Shown in pieces: positions 8,729-18,150 of a stretch of DNA of 64,000 nucleotides (position 1 is the first letter of the stretch; each line of letters begins with the position of its first letter). The notes beneath the pieces were generated by a model that worked only from the letters and a program-made list of their open reading frames with translations, was not told the origin of the DNA and did not search any database. Source of the stretch: JAWLDA01 sp041686855 (GTDB lineage: Bacteria; Bacillota; Limnochordia; DTU080; RSA5); the NCBI GenBank assembly GCA_041686855.1, contig JAWLDA010000012.1:67662-131661 (forward strand). The letters run 5' to 3'. The position numbers and the translations under genes were made by a program.

Positions 8729-9907
8729 ATGATCCGAGTTGAGATGGACGAGCCAATCCTGGTGGCGCAAGGTCCACCCGACGAGAGGCGATGGGGGTTC
8801 TGGCAGTTCCCCACGATTGGACGCACACCTGATGGGACGTTAGTGGTTCAGTTTAACATAGCCGAGGACAAGATTCGTACTGCCACTGACGGCGATCACG
8901 GGATTCGAGTTTCCCATGATGAAGGCCGAACTTGGCAGCAGGCTTCGGATGATTCCTTGAGACACTGGGCCAAGGCAGTACGCCTTGCCAACGGTGACTG
9001 GATCAATGTCACCCGAGCGGTGCGTTCCTTTACTCCGGGGTCCTTGCCCGAACCGCTCACCCAGTACCCCAGCTCACGACGGACGCAAAGTCATCGGTAC
9101 TGGCATCGTAACAAGGTGCCGAGGGAGTTACAGCCGATATACGTGTGGCGCCGCCCGGCGGGTGCAACCCAATGGCGGCGTGAGGACTGTTGGATCGGAC
9201 TCGACAATCTCGCGGTCAGCGGCCCGGTGAATACGGACGTGGTGACGGCCGGATTTCACCCTGAAGGAAACCTTCACATCACCCGTGATGGGCGCCTCCT
9301 GTTGGCCGGGTACGGTACGCTCATCGATGGGCAAGGAAGACCGGAACCGTTACCCTCGTCAGCTATCATGGAGTCGTTCGACGGGGGGGTTCATTGGTCG
9401 CCTGTCAAGGTGTTTCACGGCAACGATGTACCCGATCTAGGCTTTGATGAAGCCGCGTTGAACGAGACCGACGATTGCACCCTCGTATGGATCTCCCGCA
9501 CCGCCCTCCCGGCAAATCGAAAAGGGAGTGTCGGGCCGATGATGTGGACACGATCGAACGACGGCGGTAAGACGTGGCAGCGGTTGGCTGAACTTGATTC
9601 CTTCGGTGTCCTGCCCCAACTCCTCAGACTGGGGAATGGGACGATGGTCGTGAGTTATGGTCGGCCGGGAGTCCACCTTAAGGTTTCGATTGATGGCGCT
9701 CGCACGTGGAGTGAACGCACAGAGGTGTTACCGGCTCCCCGTGAGGAGGGGCCGCCGAACCGGAATAGCTGCTCCTACACGAAACTCTTGCCTATCACCG
9801 ACGACTCGTTCTTTATCGTCTACTCACAATTTGATTGGCCGAGCGAGGACGGTAAACCGGCGAAGTCAATTCTCGTGCGAAAGGTGCGGTGCGTTCGGAC
9901 CGCGTGA
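8729..9907 (+). CDS. sialidase-like Asp-box beta-propeller protein
   Basis: 392 residues with at least four Asp-box type repeats (SHDEGRTW, SFDGGVHW, SNDGGKTW, SIDGARTW) spaced as in the six-bladed sialidase fold. An N-terminal RRWGFWQFPTI segment carries an Arg in the position typical of the substrate-carboxylate triad. There is no signal peptide, so the enzyme would act inside the cell or the protein may be a non-catalytic propeller. Family members include exo-alpha-sialidases and BNR-repeat hydrolases. It is co-oriented with the sugar-binding and PIG-L genes. Sialidase activity itself is inferred, not shown. Confidence 0.72.
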   Translation: MIRVEMDEPILVAQGPPDERRWGFWQFPTIGRTPDGTLVVQFNIAEDKIRTATDGDHGIRVSHDEGRTWQQASDDSLRHWAKAVRLANGDWINVTRAVRSFTPGSLPEPLTQYPSSRRTQSHRYWHRNKVPRELQPIYVWRRPAGATQWRREDCWIGLDNLAVSGPVNTDVVTAGFHPEGNLHITRDGRLLLAGYGTLIDGQGRPEPLPSSAIMESFDGGVHWSPVKVFHGNDVPDLGFDEAALNETDDCTLVWISRTALPANRKGSVGPMMWTRSNDGGKTWQRLAELDSFGVLPQLLRLGNGTMVVSYGRPGVHLKVSIDGARTWSERTEVLPAPREEGPPNRNSCSYTKLLPITDDSFFIVYSQFDWPSEDGKPAKSILVRKVRCVRTA

Positions 9908-10464
9908 AAGTGACGAGCACCCGTGAATATAGAAGCGTCTATTGAGTAGGAAATGAGTAGGAAAGGGCAGGTTTGGCCCTTCCTACTCTGACGCCATGAT
10001 TGCCCGCTCTGCTTCAACCGAAAGTTTGCCAGTAGTTTGGAAGGACTCTGGAAGGAGATTGGCGGGATTGCTTGAACTCCCTGAGCATTCCCCTCTACGC
10101 TCACTGGCCGCCCTTGGGTATAAGGAGCGTTTGCAGTGGCACAACTCCTTGGCCACGTTTGTACCCTGGGTTCACAAAAGCGTCTGCTACGGCGTTCACC
10201 CCAAAGTTCACTTCCGCGACGACTAAATCAACTACTATATAGACGACCACAGCAATTATCGAAGCGACAATTACCGCGACAAGCAGAGCGCCTTACTCGT
10301 TGCGCGAAGGCAAAGTGCGGAGGCCAAAAAGCGCATCTCGTTACCGCATCGGTACTACTCTACGTCACGATTCCGATTCCCGTCTCGGTCCCTTTCCCAA
10401 TCCAATGGCGTAGTCGTATGTGCAAGCAGACACACCGCCTTCCCCTGATGAAGGGGGCGAAGGC
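9908..10464. other. gene-poor spacer
   Basis: 557 bp without a convincing gene; the small open frames here have no ribosome site and no family-like sequence. It contains the hairpin at 9955-9988 and AT-richer sequence around 10210-10260 (CTACTATATAGAC) that could hold the promoter of the nuclease-like gene. Confidence 0.5.
9955..9988 (+). terminator. hairpin after the sialidase-like gene
   Basis: GAGTAGGAAAGGGC (9955-9968) pairs with GGCCCTTCCTACTC (9975-9988) apart from one bulged A. It lies 48 bp after the stop of the 8729-9907 gene, with no clear T-run following. It is therefore a probable 3' end or transcript-stabilising structure rather than a textbook terminator. Confidence 0.5.
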
Positions 10465-11202
10465 ATGACGTTGCGACAGATCCTCGCTAACATGCTGCCA
10501 CTCGCCCTCGATCGTGATGCTCGCCTCATACCTGTCGACATCGCTGTCTACCTTACGCTTCATTGTCGTCGTTCTCCCAGCTTGTACGCCCACGCCCAGG
10601 CGCGAGGGATGGCATACGAGACCATGCGACGCAGTGCCCATCGATTGGTTGAGTATGGATGGGCCCAAAGGGTATCCAAAGGACGCTGGTTCGACGTCTA
10701 TCCTTGGATGCCGGTTGAGGTCGAAGAGTTGGTGGCAGACGAACTCGTGAAGACCCGTGACGAAATCGCATACATGGGCGAGTGGCTCATGAAATGCCTA
10801 TTGGATCTCATAGTCCTCGATTCCGATTATAGGGATAATCCCCGGCCGGCCTGGTTGGTCTCCGGAGATGGCAGTGGTCGTCTTGAACTCGACCGATGGT
10901 ACCGGTCCGCCAAGGTCGCCTTTGAGTTTCAAGGCCCTCAGCACTTTCGGAACACCAACCCGTTTGAGGCGTCCGAGCCAAACGAGCAGCCACACCGGGA
11001 CCGACATAAGGCCGCTATCTGCAACTTGGAAGGCATCCGACTCATCCAAGTCGTGGCGTCGGATCTGGACTATCGGCAGTTGCGCAGCCGGGTGAGCGAC
11101 GTGCTTACGTTGGCGCCGGAACGAGAGTATCGGCCCATCCACAAATCGCTCGAAAAGATGTGCCGGGGCTACATCAACTATGCCAGCAAAAAAGAGAAAT
11201 AG
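10465..11202 (+). CDS. HTH plus PD-(D/E)XK-like putative nuclease
   Basis: About 245 residues, not a family I can name. The N-terminal third looks like a winged helix (YETMRRSAHRLVEYGWAQRV). The C-terminal half carries a restriction-endonuclease-like pattern: LELDRW, then VAFEFQGPQHF, then DRHKAAICNLEGIRLIQV, i.e. an acidic residue, an E-x-Q and a downstream Lys as in Vsr/DUF559-type folds. I chose the ATG at 10465 (after GAAGGGGGCGAAGG) over 10420. It is the gene immediately before tandem array A1, which makes a repeat-associated nuclease or transcription factor an attractive but untested idea. Catalytic activity is inference. Confidence 0.6.
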   Translation: MTLRQILANMLPLALDRDARLIPVDIAVYLTLHCRRSPSLYAHAQARGMAYETMRRSAHRLVEYGWAQRVSKGRWFDVYPWMPVEVEELVADELVKTRDEIAYMGEWLMKCLLDLIVLDSDYRDNPRPAWLVSGDGSGRLELDRWYRSAKVAFEFQGPQHFRNTNPFEASEPNEQPHRDRHKAAICNLEGIRLIQVVASDLDYRQLRSRVSDVLTLAPEREYRPIHKSLEKMCRGYINYASKKEK

Positions 11203-11334
11203 GCGGTCAATCTCACACACAGAAAAAGGGGAACGCATCAAGCGAGAGAGTTCAAGCCAAGTAAGAATGTAGGCGGTAGCAGCCGGGTGTAGCAGCCACG
11301 CACCTCTCAGCATGGCTCATTCGATCACGGAAGT

Positions 11335-13744
11335 GGCGTTGTTGCCCGCTTGGTGAGGAGCGATTCCTCCCGAGCGGGCAATGATTGCCGATAGGAATGG
11401 CAACGGCGGCTGGATCGGCGATATGACGACGATCGGCGCTGTTGTGGCGAATGTGGGCGAAAGCGGTAGCTGGGCTTTAGGATGAGCTGTTGCGCGTTCG
11501 TCAACCTACCGTCAGAGACAGGTGGAGGAACCTGGCGGAAAATGCACCGGAGCGGCGCCCCAAATCCCTGAAAGCGGCGTTGTCGCTAGCCTCGTGAGGA
11601 ATGATTCCACGCGAGCGTGGAATCGCTCCCCAAATAAATGGCAACAGCGGCCGGATCGGCGAGATGACGACGATCGGCGCTGTTGCGGCGAATGTGCGCG
11701 AGAGCGGTAGCTGGGCTTTAGGATGAGCCTCTACGCGTTCGTCAATCTACCGTCAGAGTCAGGTGGAGGAACCTTGCGGAAAATGCACCGGAGCGGCGCC
11801 CCAAATCCCTGAAAGCGGCGTTGTTGCTAGCCTCGTGAGGAATGATTCCACACGAGCGTGGAATCACTCCCCATATGAATGGCAACAGCGTCCAAATCAG
11901 CGATGTGTCCACGATCGGCGCTGATGTGGCAAGAGTACGCGAGAGCGGTAGCTGGGCTTTAGGCTGAGCCTCTGCGCGTCGGTCAACCTACCGTCAGAGT
12001 CAGGTGGACGAACCTAGCGGAAAATGCACCGGAGCGGCGCCCCAAATCCCTGAAAACAGCGTTGTTGCTAGCCTCGTGAGGAATGATTCCACACAGGCGT
12101 GGAATCGCTCCCCATATGAATGGCAACAGCGTTCAAATCAGCGATGTGTCCACGATCGGCGCTGATGTGGCAAGAGTACGCGAGAGCGGTAGCTGGGCTT
12201 TAGGCTGAGCCTCTACGCGTCGGTCAACCTACCGTCAGAGTCAGGTGGACGAACCTAGCGGAAAATGCACCGGAGCGGCGCCCCAAATCCCTGAAAACGG
12301 CGTTGTTGCCATTCTGGCGAGGAATGATTCCACACAGGCGTGGAATCGCTCCCCATATGAATGGCAACAGAGGCCAGATCGGTGAGGTGTCCACGATCGG
12401 CGCTGATGTGGCAAGAGTACGCGAGAGCGGTAGCTGGGCTTTAGGCTGAGCCCGTGCGCGTCCGTCAACCTACCGTCAGAGTCAGGTGGAGGAACCTGGC
12501 GGAAAATGCACCGGAGCGGCGCCCCAAATCCCTGAAAGCGGCGTTGTTGCTAGCCTCGTGAGGAATGATTCCACACGAGCGTGGAATCACTCCCCATATG
12601 AATGGCAACAGCGGCCGGATCGGCGAGATGACGACGATCGGCGCTGATGTGGCAAGAGTACGCGAGAGCGGTAGCTGGGCTTTAGGCTGAGCCTCTACGC
12701 GTTCGTCAACCTCACGTTACAGTCAGGCGGAGAAATACCGCGGAAAATGCGCAGAAACGGCACTCCAGGTCCCTGAAAACGGCGTTGTTGCTAGCCTCGT
12801 GAGGAATGATTCCACACGAGCGTGGAATCACTCCCCATATGAATGGCAACAGCGGCCGGATCGGCGAGGTGTCCACAATCGCCGCTGATGTGGCGAAAGT
12901 GTGCGGGAGCGGTAGCTGGGCTTTAGATTGAGCCCCTGCACGTCTATCGTCCTGGAGGCGCAGTCGGACAGAGAAATCAGGCGGAAAATGTACCGGAGCG
13001 GCGCCCCAAATCCCTGAAAGCGGCGTTGTTGCTAGCCTCGTGAGGAATGATTCCACACGAGCGTGGAATCACTCCCCATATGAATGGCAACAGCGGCCGG
13101 ATCGGTGAGACGTCGACCATTGGCGCAAACGTGAAGAGAGTGCCCAAGCTCGGTAGCTGGGCTTTAGCTTGTGCCCGTGCACGTCTATCGTCCTGGAGGC
13201 GCAGTCGGACAGAGAAATCAGGCGGAAAATGTACCGGAGCGGCGCCCCAAATCCCTGAAAGCGGCGTTGTTGCTAGCCTCGTGAGGAATGATTCCACGCG
13301 AGCGTGGAATCACTCCCCATATGAATGGCAACAGCGGCTGGATCGGCGAGATGACGACGATCGGCGCTGTTGCAGCGAATGGGGGCGAAAGCGGTAGCTG
13401 GGCTTTAGGATGAGCTGTTGCGCGTTCGTCAACCTACCGTCAGAGACAGGTGGAGGAACCTGGCGGAAAATGCACCGGAGCGGCGCCCCAAATCCCTGAA
13501 AACAGCGTTGTTGCTAGCCTCGTGAGGAATGATTCCACGCGAGCGTGGAATCACTCCCCATATGAATGGCAACAGAGGCCGGATCGGTGAGACGTCGACC
13601 ATTGGCGCAAACGTGAAGAGAGTGCCCAAGCGAGGTAGCTGGGCTTTAGCTTGTGCCCGTGCACGTCTATCGTCCTGGAGGCGCAGTCGGGCAGTGAAAC
13701 TAGGTGGAAAATGGACTGAAAGGGCGCCCCAGATTGCTGAAAGC
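11335..13744. repeat. tandem array A1: ten 241-bp units
   Basis: GGCGTTG-type unit starts occur at 11335, 11576, 11817, 12058, 12299, 12540, 12781, 13022, 13263 and 13504, every interval being exactly 241 bp. The first unit is the most diverged. Each unit holds an inverted repeat; in several copies GATTCCACGC and GCGTGGAATC pair perfectly around a 2-bp centre. It also holds a GGCAACAGCGG block, a TAGCTGGGCTTTAG block and an AAATGCACCGGAGCGG block. The period is not a multiple of three, so no reading frame is maintained. The array lies between two convergent genes. No known repeat or RNA family is recognised. Confidence 0.95.
12304..12369. other. long imperfect hairpin in A1 unit 5
   Basis: This copy keeps an outer stem TGTTGCCATTC (12304-12314) with GAATGGCAACA (12359-12369) and an inner stem GATTCCAC (12326-12333) with GTGGAATC (12340-12347). 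Other copies have lost part of the outer stem (GCTAGCCTC replacing GCCATTC), while the inner stem stays in most. Confidence 0.8.
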
Positions 13745-13812
13745 GGCCTTGCAAGTGGGCGAAAGGTTAGCCACGTTGTACCGCGGCAGAGTGATCGCAG
13801 TACTGATAGCCA

Positions 13813-13965
13813 GGTCACAGTAATGACGAAGAAGGAGCCCAGTAATGACGAGGAAGGAGCCCAGCAATGACAAGGCAAGATCACAGTAGTAATAGGACAG
13901 GATCACAGTAATGAAGGGGTAGCGGTAATGACGGAACTGACGGAGCGCAGTAAATGAAGGGGCAG
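13813..13965. repeat. 22-bp and related short repeats
   Basis: Segments beginning CAGTAATGAC or CAGCAATGAC recur at 13818, 13840 and 13862 (22-bp spacing, with GAAGGAGCC in between). They are followed by irregular GATCACAGTAATGA copies. The stretch between array A1 and the SugE gene (13745-14139) contains no supported gene. Confidence 0.75.
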
Positions 13966-14139
13966 TAATCCCACAGAGTATATCCCGGCGGCTCTTCTCG
14001 CGCTGAATAGCTCAGAGGAGAGCCGCGACACCCTGCTCGCAGTTGGCTTAGAGGTGAGCCGCTACACGGTGCTCGCTGCGAAACGTCGCGAATTGTCCAG
14101 GCCGACTGTCCCGGCACACTCCACGAACGGGGATGCGTA

Positions 14140-14457
14140 CTACGGACTGCTTATCTTCAAACCCACAATTCCAAATAAGATCATCGAAATGAAGAAAAGC
14201 CGTATCGGTGCGCTGGATTCACCGAGAAGGAAAATCCCAACCAAGACGGAACCCAAAGCGCCGATGCCTGTCCAAACGCCATACGCGGTGCCCAACGGGA
14301 GGGTTCTCATCGATACGGAAAGGAGCGCGAAACTGATGATCATGGCAGCGAGTGTAGCGACACTCGGCCAAAAGCGGGTGAACCCCTCGGAGTATTTCAT
14401 CCCCGTCGCCCACACCACTTCCAGGATACCCGCGATCATAAGGTAGATCCACGCCAA
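14140..14457 (-). CDS. sugE: SMR-family exporter, SugE/Gdx type
   Basis: A small four-helix multidrug-resistance-type transporter of about 105 residues. Glu in EVVWATGMKYS is the coupling carboxylate. The RTLPLGTAYGVWTGIGA segment is characteristic of the SugE/Gdx branch, whose studied members export guanidinium. The TTG at 14457 gives a standard MAWIYL-like beginning and sits 9 bp from GGAGG; the TTG at 14463 is too close. No guanidine riboswitch was recognised in the upstream 150 bp, and the gene stands alone rather than with a carboxylase or ABC system. SMR proteins work as dual-topology dimers. Confidence 0.9.
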   Translation of the reverse strand: MAWIYLMIAGILEVVWATGMKYSEGFTRFWPSVATLAAMIISFALLSVSMRTLPLGTAYGVWTGIGALGSVLVGIFLLGESSAPIRLFFISMILFGIVGLKISSP

Positions 14458-14614
14458 CAGCAACAGCCTCCCTGTCGGCCTATTTTATCACATCTACCTC
14501 ACTCCATTAGTCACTCCATGTTACTAATCAAGTTATTGCGTTATTTGTTGGTTCGATAATCACACCATCCATCGCACGATAATTGCACGAGTAATGACTC
14601 CAATTGAAGGCCCC

Positions 14615-14782
14615 GGCTGCACGTTGCGCTGCCATAGTTGCAAGTTCCAATGCCCCGGCTGCACGTTGCGCTGCCATAGTTGCAAGTTCCAATGCCCCGA
14701 CTGCACGTTGCGCTGCCATAGTTGCAAGTTCCAATGCCCCGGCTGCAAGTTTCAATGCCATAGATGCAAGTTCCGATGCCCC
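14615..14782. repeat. 42-bp tandem repeat
   Basis: Units begin GGCTGCACGTTGCGCTGCCA at 14615, 14657 and 14699 (third with GACTGC), at a 42-bp period, followed by decayed half-units down to the sulfatase stop codon. The period is divisible by three, so frames stay open on both strands; these are Cys- or Ala-rich artefacts without ribosome sites. Confidence 0.88.
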
Positions 14783-14796
14783 AGTCGCACGTTTGC

Positions 14797-16107
14797 TCAG
14801 CCGGCCTTTAGACTCTCCTCCCACCTGTCGATCGCTGCGCTCAGCTCTCTTACAACGTCCGGACGCTCCTGTGCCAGATTCACCCGCTCGCCGGGGTCGC
14901 TCTCGAGGTCAGAGAGGTGGACGGGGTCGGCCTCTGGTTCGTCAAGGAGGAGACCGTTGCGGACGAGCTTCCATTGACCGCGGCGCACGGCGGTCTGCCG
15001 GTTGTACTTCCAAAAGATCTCCTGACGCGGGCTCGGATCCCCGGACGAGATCATCGGCATGAGATCGAGACCATCGACGTCGTAGGGGCTCGGATCGCCT
15101 CCGGCTGCACACAAGAGGGTAGGGAAGATGTCCATGCCCGTGCCGAGTTGGTCGTTCACGACGCCGGAAGGAATGGCATCGGGCCAGCTCATGATAGCCG
15201 GAAGGTGGATGCCGCCGTCAAAAAGGCTCGCCTTGTGCCCCCGCAACCCGCCCGTGCTGCCACCGGGGTAGGGTTCCTCTCGGCCGTCCATCCAGTTGCG
15301 GGTCTCCCGCGACGGACCGTGGTCCGGCTGAAAAAAGATGCACGTCTCCTCAAAGATTCCCTGATCTTTTAGTTCGCCCACGATGGCTCCAATGCTGTCG
15401 TCCATGACGCTCACCATGGCGGCGTATATCTGCTTCTCCCAGGGCAGGTGAGCGAAGCGCTCCAGGTACTCCGGCGGAGCGTGCATGGGGTAGTGCGGCG
15501 TGTTGTACGGAATGTACAAAAAGAAAGGACGCTCGTCATCGCTTCTACGACTCGTACGCCGCAGGTACGCGAGGGCTCGTTCGGTGACGAGGTCGATGAA
15601 GTATCGGCCGTTCTCGTACACCTCGCGCCCGTTCTCCCACAAGTCGTGGACCGGGTCGATCGTATTGCCGGCGAGTCCCCAATAAAAGATGTGCGAATAG
15701 TAATCGATGCAGCCATTGACAAAGCCAAACCACTCGTCGAAGCCTCGGTCCTCCGGACGGCACGGATGCCACGCTCCCAGGTGCCACTTGCCGAACATCG
15801 CCGTCCGATACCCTTCGGCCTTCAACGCATCGGCGAGGGTGGGAACACCCGGCGTGAGTCCCAGTTTGCCGACGGCCGGTGAGACGTTACCTTGGACTCC
15901 GACCGTGGCAGGGTAGCGACCCGTGAGGAGCCCCGCCCTTGAGGCGGAGCAGATCGGAGCGCTCGAGTACCACTGTGTGAAGCGGACTCCGCCTTCCGCC
16001 AGCGCATCGAGATGAGGCGTCCGGCACACCTCGGACCCCATGCACGAGAGGTCCCCGTAACCCAGGTCGTCCGCCATAAAGACGATGACGTTCGGTCGTT
16101 TGCTCAT
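14797..16107 (-). CDS. sulfatase (formylglycine-dependent arylsulfatase family)
   Basis: 436 residues with the alkaline-phosphatase-like sulfatase fold. FMADDLGYGD provides the paired Asp metal ligands. CSASRAGLLTGR is the C-x-A-x-R site whose Cys is oxidised to formylglycine by a separate enzyme. GKWHLG and a later FFQPDHGPS segment provide the remaining active-site residues. No signal peptide is seen, so a cytosolic enzyme working on imported oligosaccharides is likely. It follows the mannonate dehydratase-like gene by 34 bp in the same direction. The pair suggests degradation of sulfated uronic-acid glycans. No sulfatase-maturating enzyme is in the window. Confidence 0.92.
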   Translation of the reverse strand: MSKRPNVIVFMADDLGYGDLSCMGSEVCRTPHLDALAEGGVRFTQWYSSAPICSASRAGLLTGRYPATVGVQGNVSPAVGKLGLTPGVPTLADALKAEGYRTAMFGKWHLGAWHPCRPEDRGFDEWFGFVNGCIDYYSHIFYWGLAGNTIDPVHDLWENGREVYENGRYFIDLVTERALAYLRRTSRRSDDERPFFLYIPYNTPHYPMHAPPEYLERFAHLPWEKQIYAAMVSVMDDSIGAIVGELKDQGIFEETCIFFQPDHGPSRETRNWMDGREEPYPGGSTGGLRGHKASLFDGGIHLPAIMSWPDAIPSGVVNDQLGTGMDIFPTLLCAAGGDPSPYDVDGLDLMPMISSGDPSPRQEIFWKYNRQTAVRRGQWKLVRNGLLLDEPEADPVHLSDLESDPGERVNLAQERPDVVRELSAAIDRWEESLKAG

Positions 16108-16141
16108 GAACCGGGTTCATCCTTTCAAAGCGTGTTTCCTA

Positions 16142-17098
16142 TTACGAAACAGTCGCCAGCGCTGCCAGCAGCCCCTTAATGTAACCGACGGAGTAGGCGA
16201 GGCCGACGCCGCCGTGGTCGTCGTCTCCCTGGAGGCGCGGAATATGGTCGGCGTTGAGGCATCCGTCGAAGCCGACGCGCTTCAACTCAAGCAGAATCTT
16301 AAACATGTTCATATCCCCGTCGTCGAGGAGCGTCTCCTCATAGCCGCCCGCCGTCGCCAGGCTGCCGCGCACATTGCGCAGGTGAACGGCGAAGATGCGG
16401 CCCTTCCGCCCGTAGTTGTGGATCTCGTCGAGGACGAGCGCCGATCCGCCGGCTTCGGCGCGGGTTCCGCAGCAGTAGAGGTAGCCGACGCACGCATTGG
16501 GGAACTCGTCGATCACCCGGTGGTACCCGAGTCCGCCCAAGGGCGTGTCATGGTTGGGCGTATCCGAGGGGTGAATGGCGAGTTTCACACCGTACTCTTC
16601 GGCGATCGGCACCATCTCCCGGTAGGCGGCTCGAAAGTGCTCCCACCAGTTCTCTAGAGCTTCGTAGGTGCGGGGCTGAGGGGCGTCGGCAAAGGTAAGG
16701 CTCTCGGCGCGGGCGAGGTAGCCGCCCCGATGAAGAGCCCGGTACTTAAACGTCTGATCAGGGTACGTGTCGCCGGCGAAACGCTGCCTAGCGAGCGGCA
16801 CGCCCGCTTCCCCAAAGACGCGCAGGGCGTTGCAAACATTCTCAAGCTCTTTCTCCGCCCCGGGCAGGTCCTGCATAAAGCGCTCTGTCAGGTTGGGAAG
16901 GGTGACCCGGTTGATGGCAAGGCCGTAGCGGCTGAGACGCCTCTTAATGCGCAGAAGCGCGTCGAGGTCGGGGTAACCCTGCTCCTTCACTCCCGGTAGA
17001 CTCGCACCTTGTATGAAGTCGATGCAATCGGCGCCGAGCTGCGTCACTTGGGTGAGATACGCATCTGAGAGATCCTTGTTCCATACCGACACCTTCAA
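16142..17098 (-). CDS. mannonate dehydratase-like TIM-barrel protein (UxuA family)
   Basis: 318 residues, close to the short UxuA form. The TIM barrel starts with MKVSVWNKDLSD and carries VKLAIHPSDTP, YLYCCGTRAE, FAVHLRNVRG and a LNADHIPRL segment, matching the metal-binding His/Cys/Asp positions of mannonate dehydratase. That enzyme converts D-mannonate to 2-keto-3-deoxygluconate in glucuronate catabolism. The C-terminal GLAYSVGYIKGLLAAL is also typical. It is the promoter-proximal gene of a likely operon with the sulfatase. A related xylose-isomerase-like sugar enzyme is the alternative. Confidence 0.8.
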   Translation of the reverse strand: MKVSVWNKDLSDAYLTQVTQLGADCIDFIQGASLPGVKEQGYPDLDALLRIKRRLSRYGLAINRVTLPNLTERFMQDLPGAEKELENVCNALRVFGEAGVPLARQRFAGDTYPDQTFKYRALHRGGYLARAESLTFADAPQPRTYEALENWWEHFRAAYREMVPIAEEYGVKLAIHPSDTPNHDTPLGGLGYHRVIDEFPNACVGYLYCCGTRAEAGGSALVLDEIHNYGRKGRIFAVHLRNVRGSLATAGGYEETLLDDGDMNMFKILLELKRVGFDGCLNADHIPRLQGDDDHGGVGLAYSVGYIKGLLAALATVS

Positions 17099-17244
17099 TG
17101 TAAAGGCACCTCCGTGGGCTTATGGCCGAACGCATAACGGCGAACGCGTAACCGCGCGTGTGTAACGCCGATTACATCACGGCAACGCGTAGAGGTGTCC
17201 ACACTTAGGTGCTGAGGAGACATCTCCTGCACGATGGGGAGAAT

Positions 17245-17460
17245 GGCCGAGAGCGCCGAGAGCGCCGAGAACGCCGAGGACCGCCCCACTCGAAGCAGGA
17301 CGGTCCTCGCCTGGAACCGGGTTCACGTTGTTTCCCTTCGAACGACGTTAACGATTGTCAACGAACGCAACGAACTCATCGAACGCAACGAACTCATCGA
17401 ACGCATCGAATGCATCGAATGCATCGAATGCACCGAACGGACCGAACGCCACGACCGTCA
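17245..17460. repeat. 9-bp and 18-bp microsatellites
   Basis: Around 17245-17280 there are tandem GCCGAGAGC/GCCGAGAAC units. From about 17350 to 17455 there are AACGAACTCATCGAACGC-type units that decay into GCATCGAAT repeats. The segment lies between the ends of neighbouring genes and gives a spurious plus-strand frame rich in His-Arg-Met. Confidence 0.8.
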
Positions 17461-17469
17461 ACGACCGCT

Positions 17470-17952
17470 TTAAAGCGTCGGCTGGCCGTTAAAGACGAAC
17501 TTGAGGAGCTCTTCGTGCCATTGCGTGATGATGTTCTTGTATTCGTCGTCGTCTCGGTTGCGACCGATAAACGTTACGGCGAACGGCAGGTACTGACCGT
17601 TTCCGAGCGTGTTTGTGGAAAAGGGAGTCCAGACGTTGGCGGTGGGGGAGTAGGCGACGATCAAGACGCCGAGGGTGTGCTCTCTCCCATCTGTATCCAG
17701 TGAGAGCCACCCGTGGCAGTCGTCAATCTCCTTCTCGTCTGCGTCAATAATTTCGCAGCAGTTGAGGTCGATCGACAGCCCAAGGACCTCCACGTCTACC
17801 AGTGTCGCAATCTCCCAGTGATGGTTTTCGATATCCGGGTCGTAGTCTTCGTCGATGGGACCAGCGATGAAGATGGCGATACTGGTTCCTACCTGCTGGG
17901 TGGAGAGTTTCCGTTGCACACGATCCTGAATGAGGTCAAAGACCCTATTCAT
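17470..17952 (-). CDS. conserved-looking hypothetical acidic protein
   Basis: About 160 residues with no family I recognise. It is strongly acidic (GPIDEDYDPDIENHHW, DADEKEIDD) and mixed alpha/beta, with no signal peptide or membrane segment. The ATG at 17952 (MNRVFDLIQD) is preferred because GGGAGGG lies 7 bp upstream; the ATG at 17967 precedes that site. A Cys pair in DLNCCEIID is notable. It stands alone between repeat-rich spacers. Codon use looks normal for the window, so it is probably a real gene of unknown role. Confidence 0.65.
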   Translation of the reverse strand: MNRVFDLIQDRVQRKLSTQQVGTSIAIFIAGPIDEDYDPDIENHHWEIATLVDVEVLGLSIDLNCCEIIDADEKEIDDCHGWLSLDTDGREHTLGVLIVAYSPTANVWTPFSTNTLGNGQYLPFAVTFIGRNRDDDEYKNIITQWHEELLKFVFNGQPTL

Positions 17953-18116
17953 GTGAATCCCTCCCATTGAACTTGACTAGTCATGCGTATTCGGAAATTA
18001 GGAGAGGGTCGATGGGGCATGGGGGCTATTTCTGTTCACGGGGTAGGAGGCCGTAGTGGGTATCGTGGGGAAGGTGCGGCTATCGCCAAAGTGCTTGCGA
18101 GTGCGAGGGAACGCAA

Positions 18117-18150
18117 AAAGGCTGGGGAGCTTTGATGCGCCCCAGCCTTT
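18117..18150 (-). terminator. intrinsic terminator for the Ig-like operon
   Basis: On the minus strand an 11-bp perfect stem (AAAGGCTGGGG with CCCCAGCCTTT, arms 18117-18127 and 18140-18150) is followed by a run of T residues (CTTTTTGCG). It sits 135 bp beyond the stop at 18285. Confidence 0.85.

Noticed and set aside
11335..13744. CRISPR array or integron cassette array
   Set aside because: No short direct repeats with unique spacers; units are contiguous and alike over their full length. GTTRRRY/RYYYAAC attC-type core pairs and an integrase gene are absent.
11335..13744. REP/BIME elements with a TnpA-REP transposase
   Set aside because: The hairpin lacks the GTAG/GGAG foot and the units are long and strictly tandem; no Y1 transposase is in the window.
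14464..14614. guanidine riboswitch ahead of the SugE gene
   Set aside because: The region is AT-rich without the conserved ykkC or mini-ykkC motifs (paired ACGR loops).
17209..17703. 164-codon plus-strand frame rich in Thr-His-Arg and Met-His-Arg
   Set aside because: Produced by the microsatellite at 17350-17455 and antisense to a better gene.
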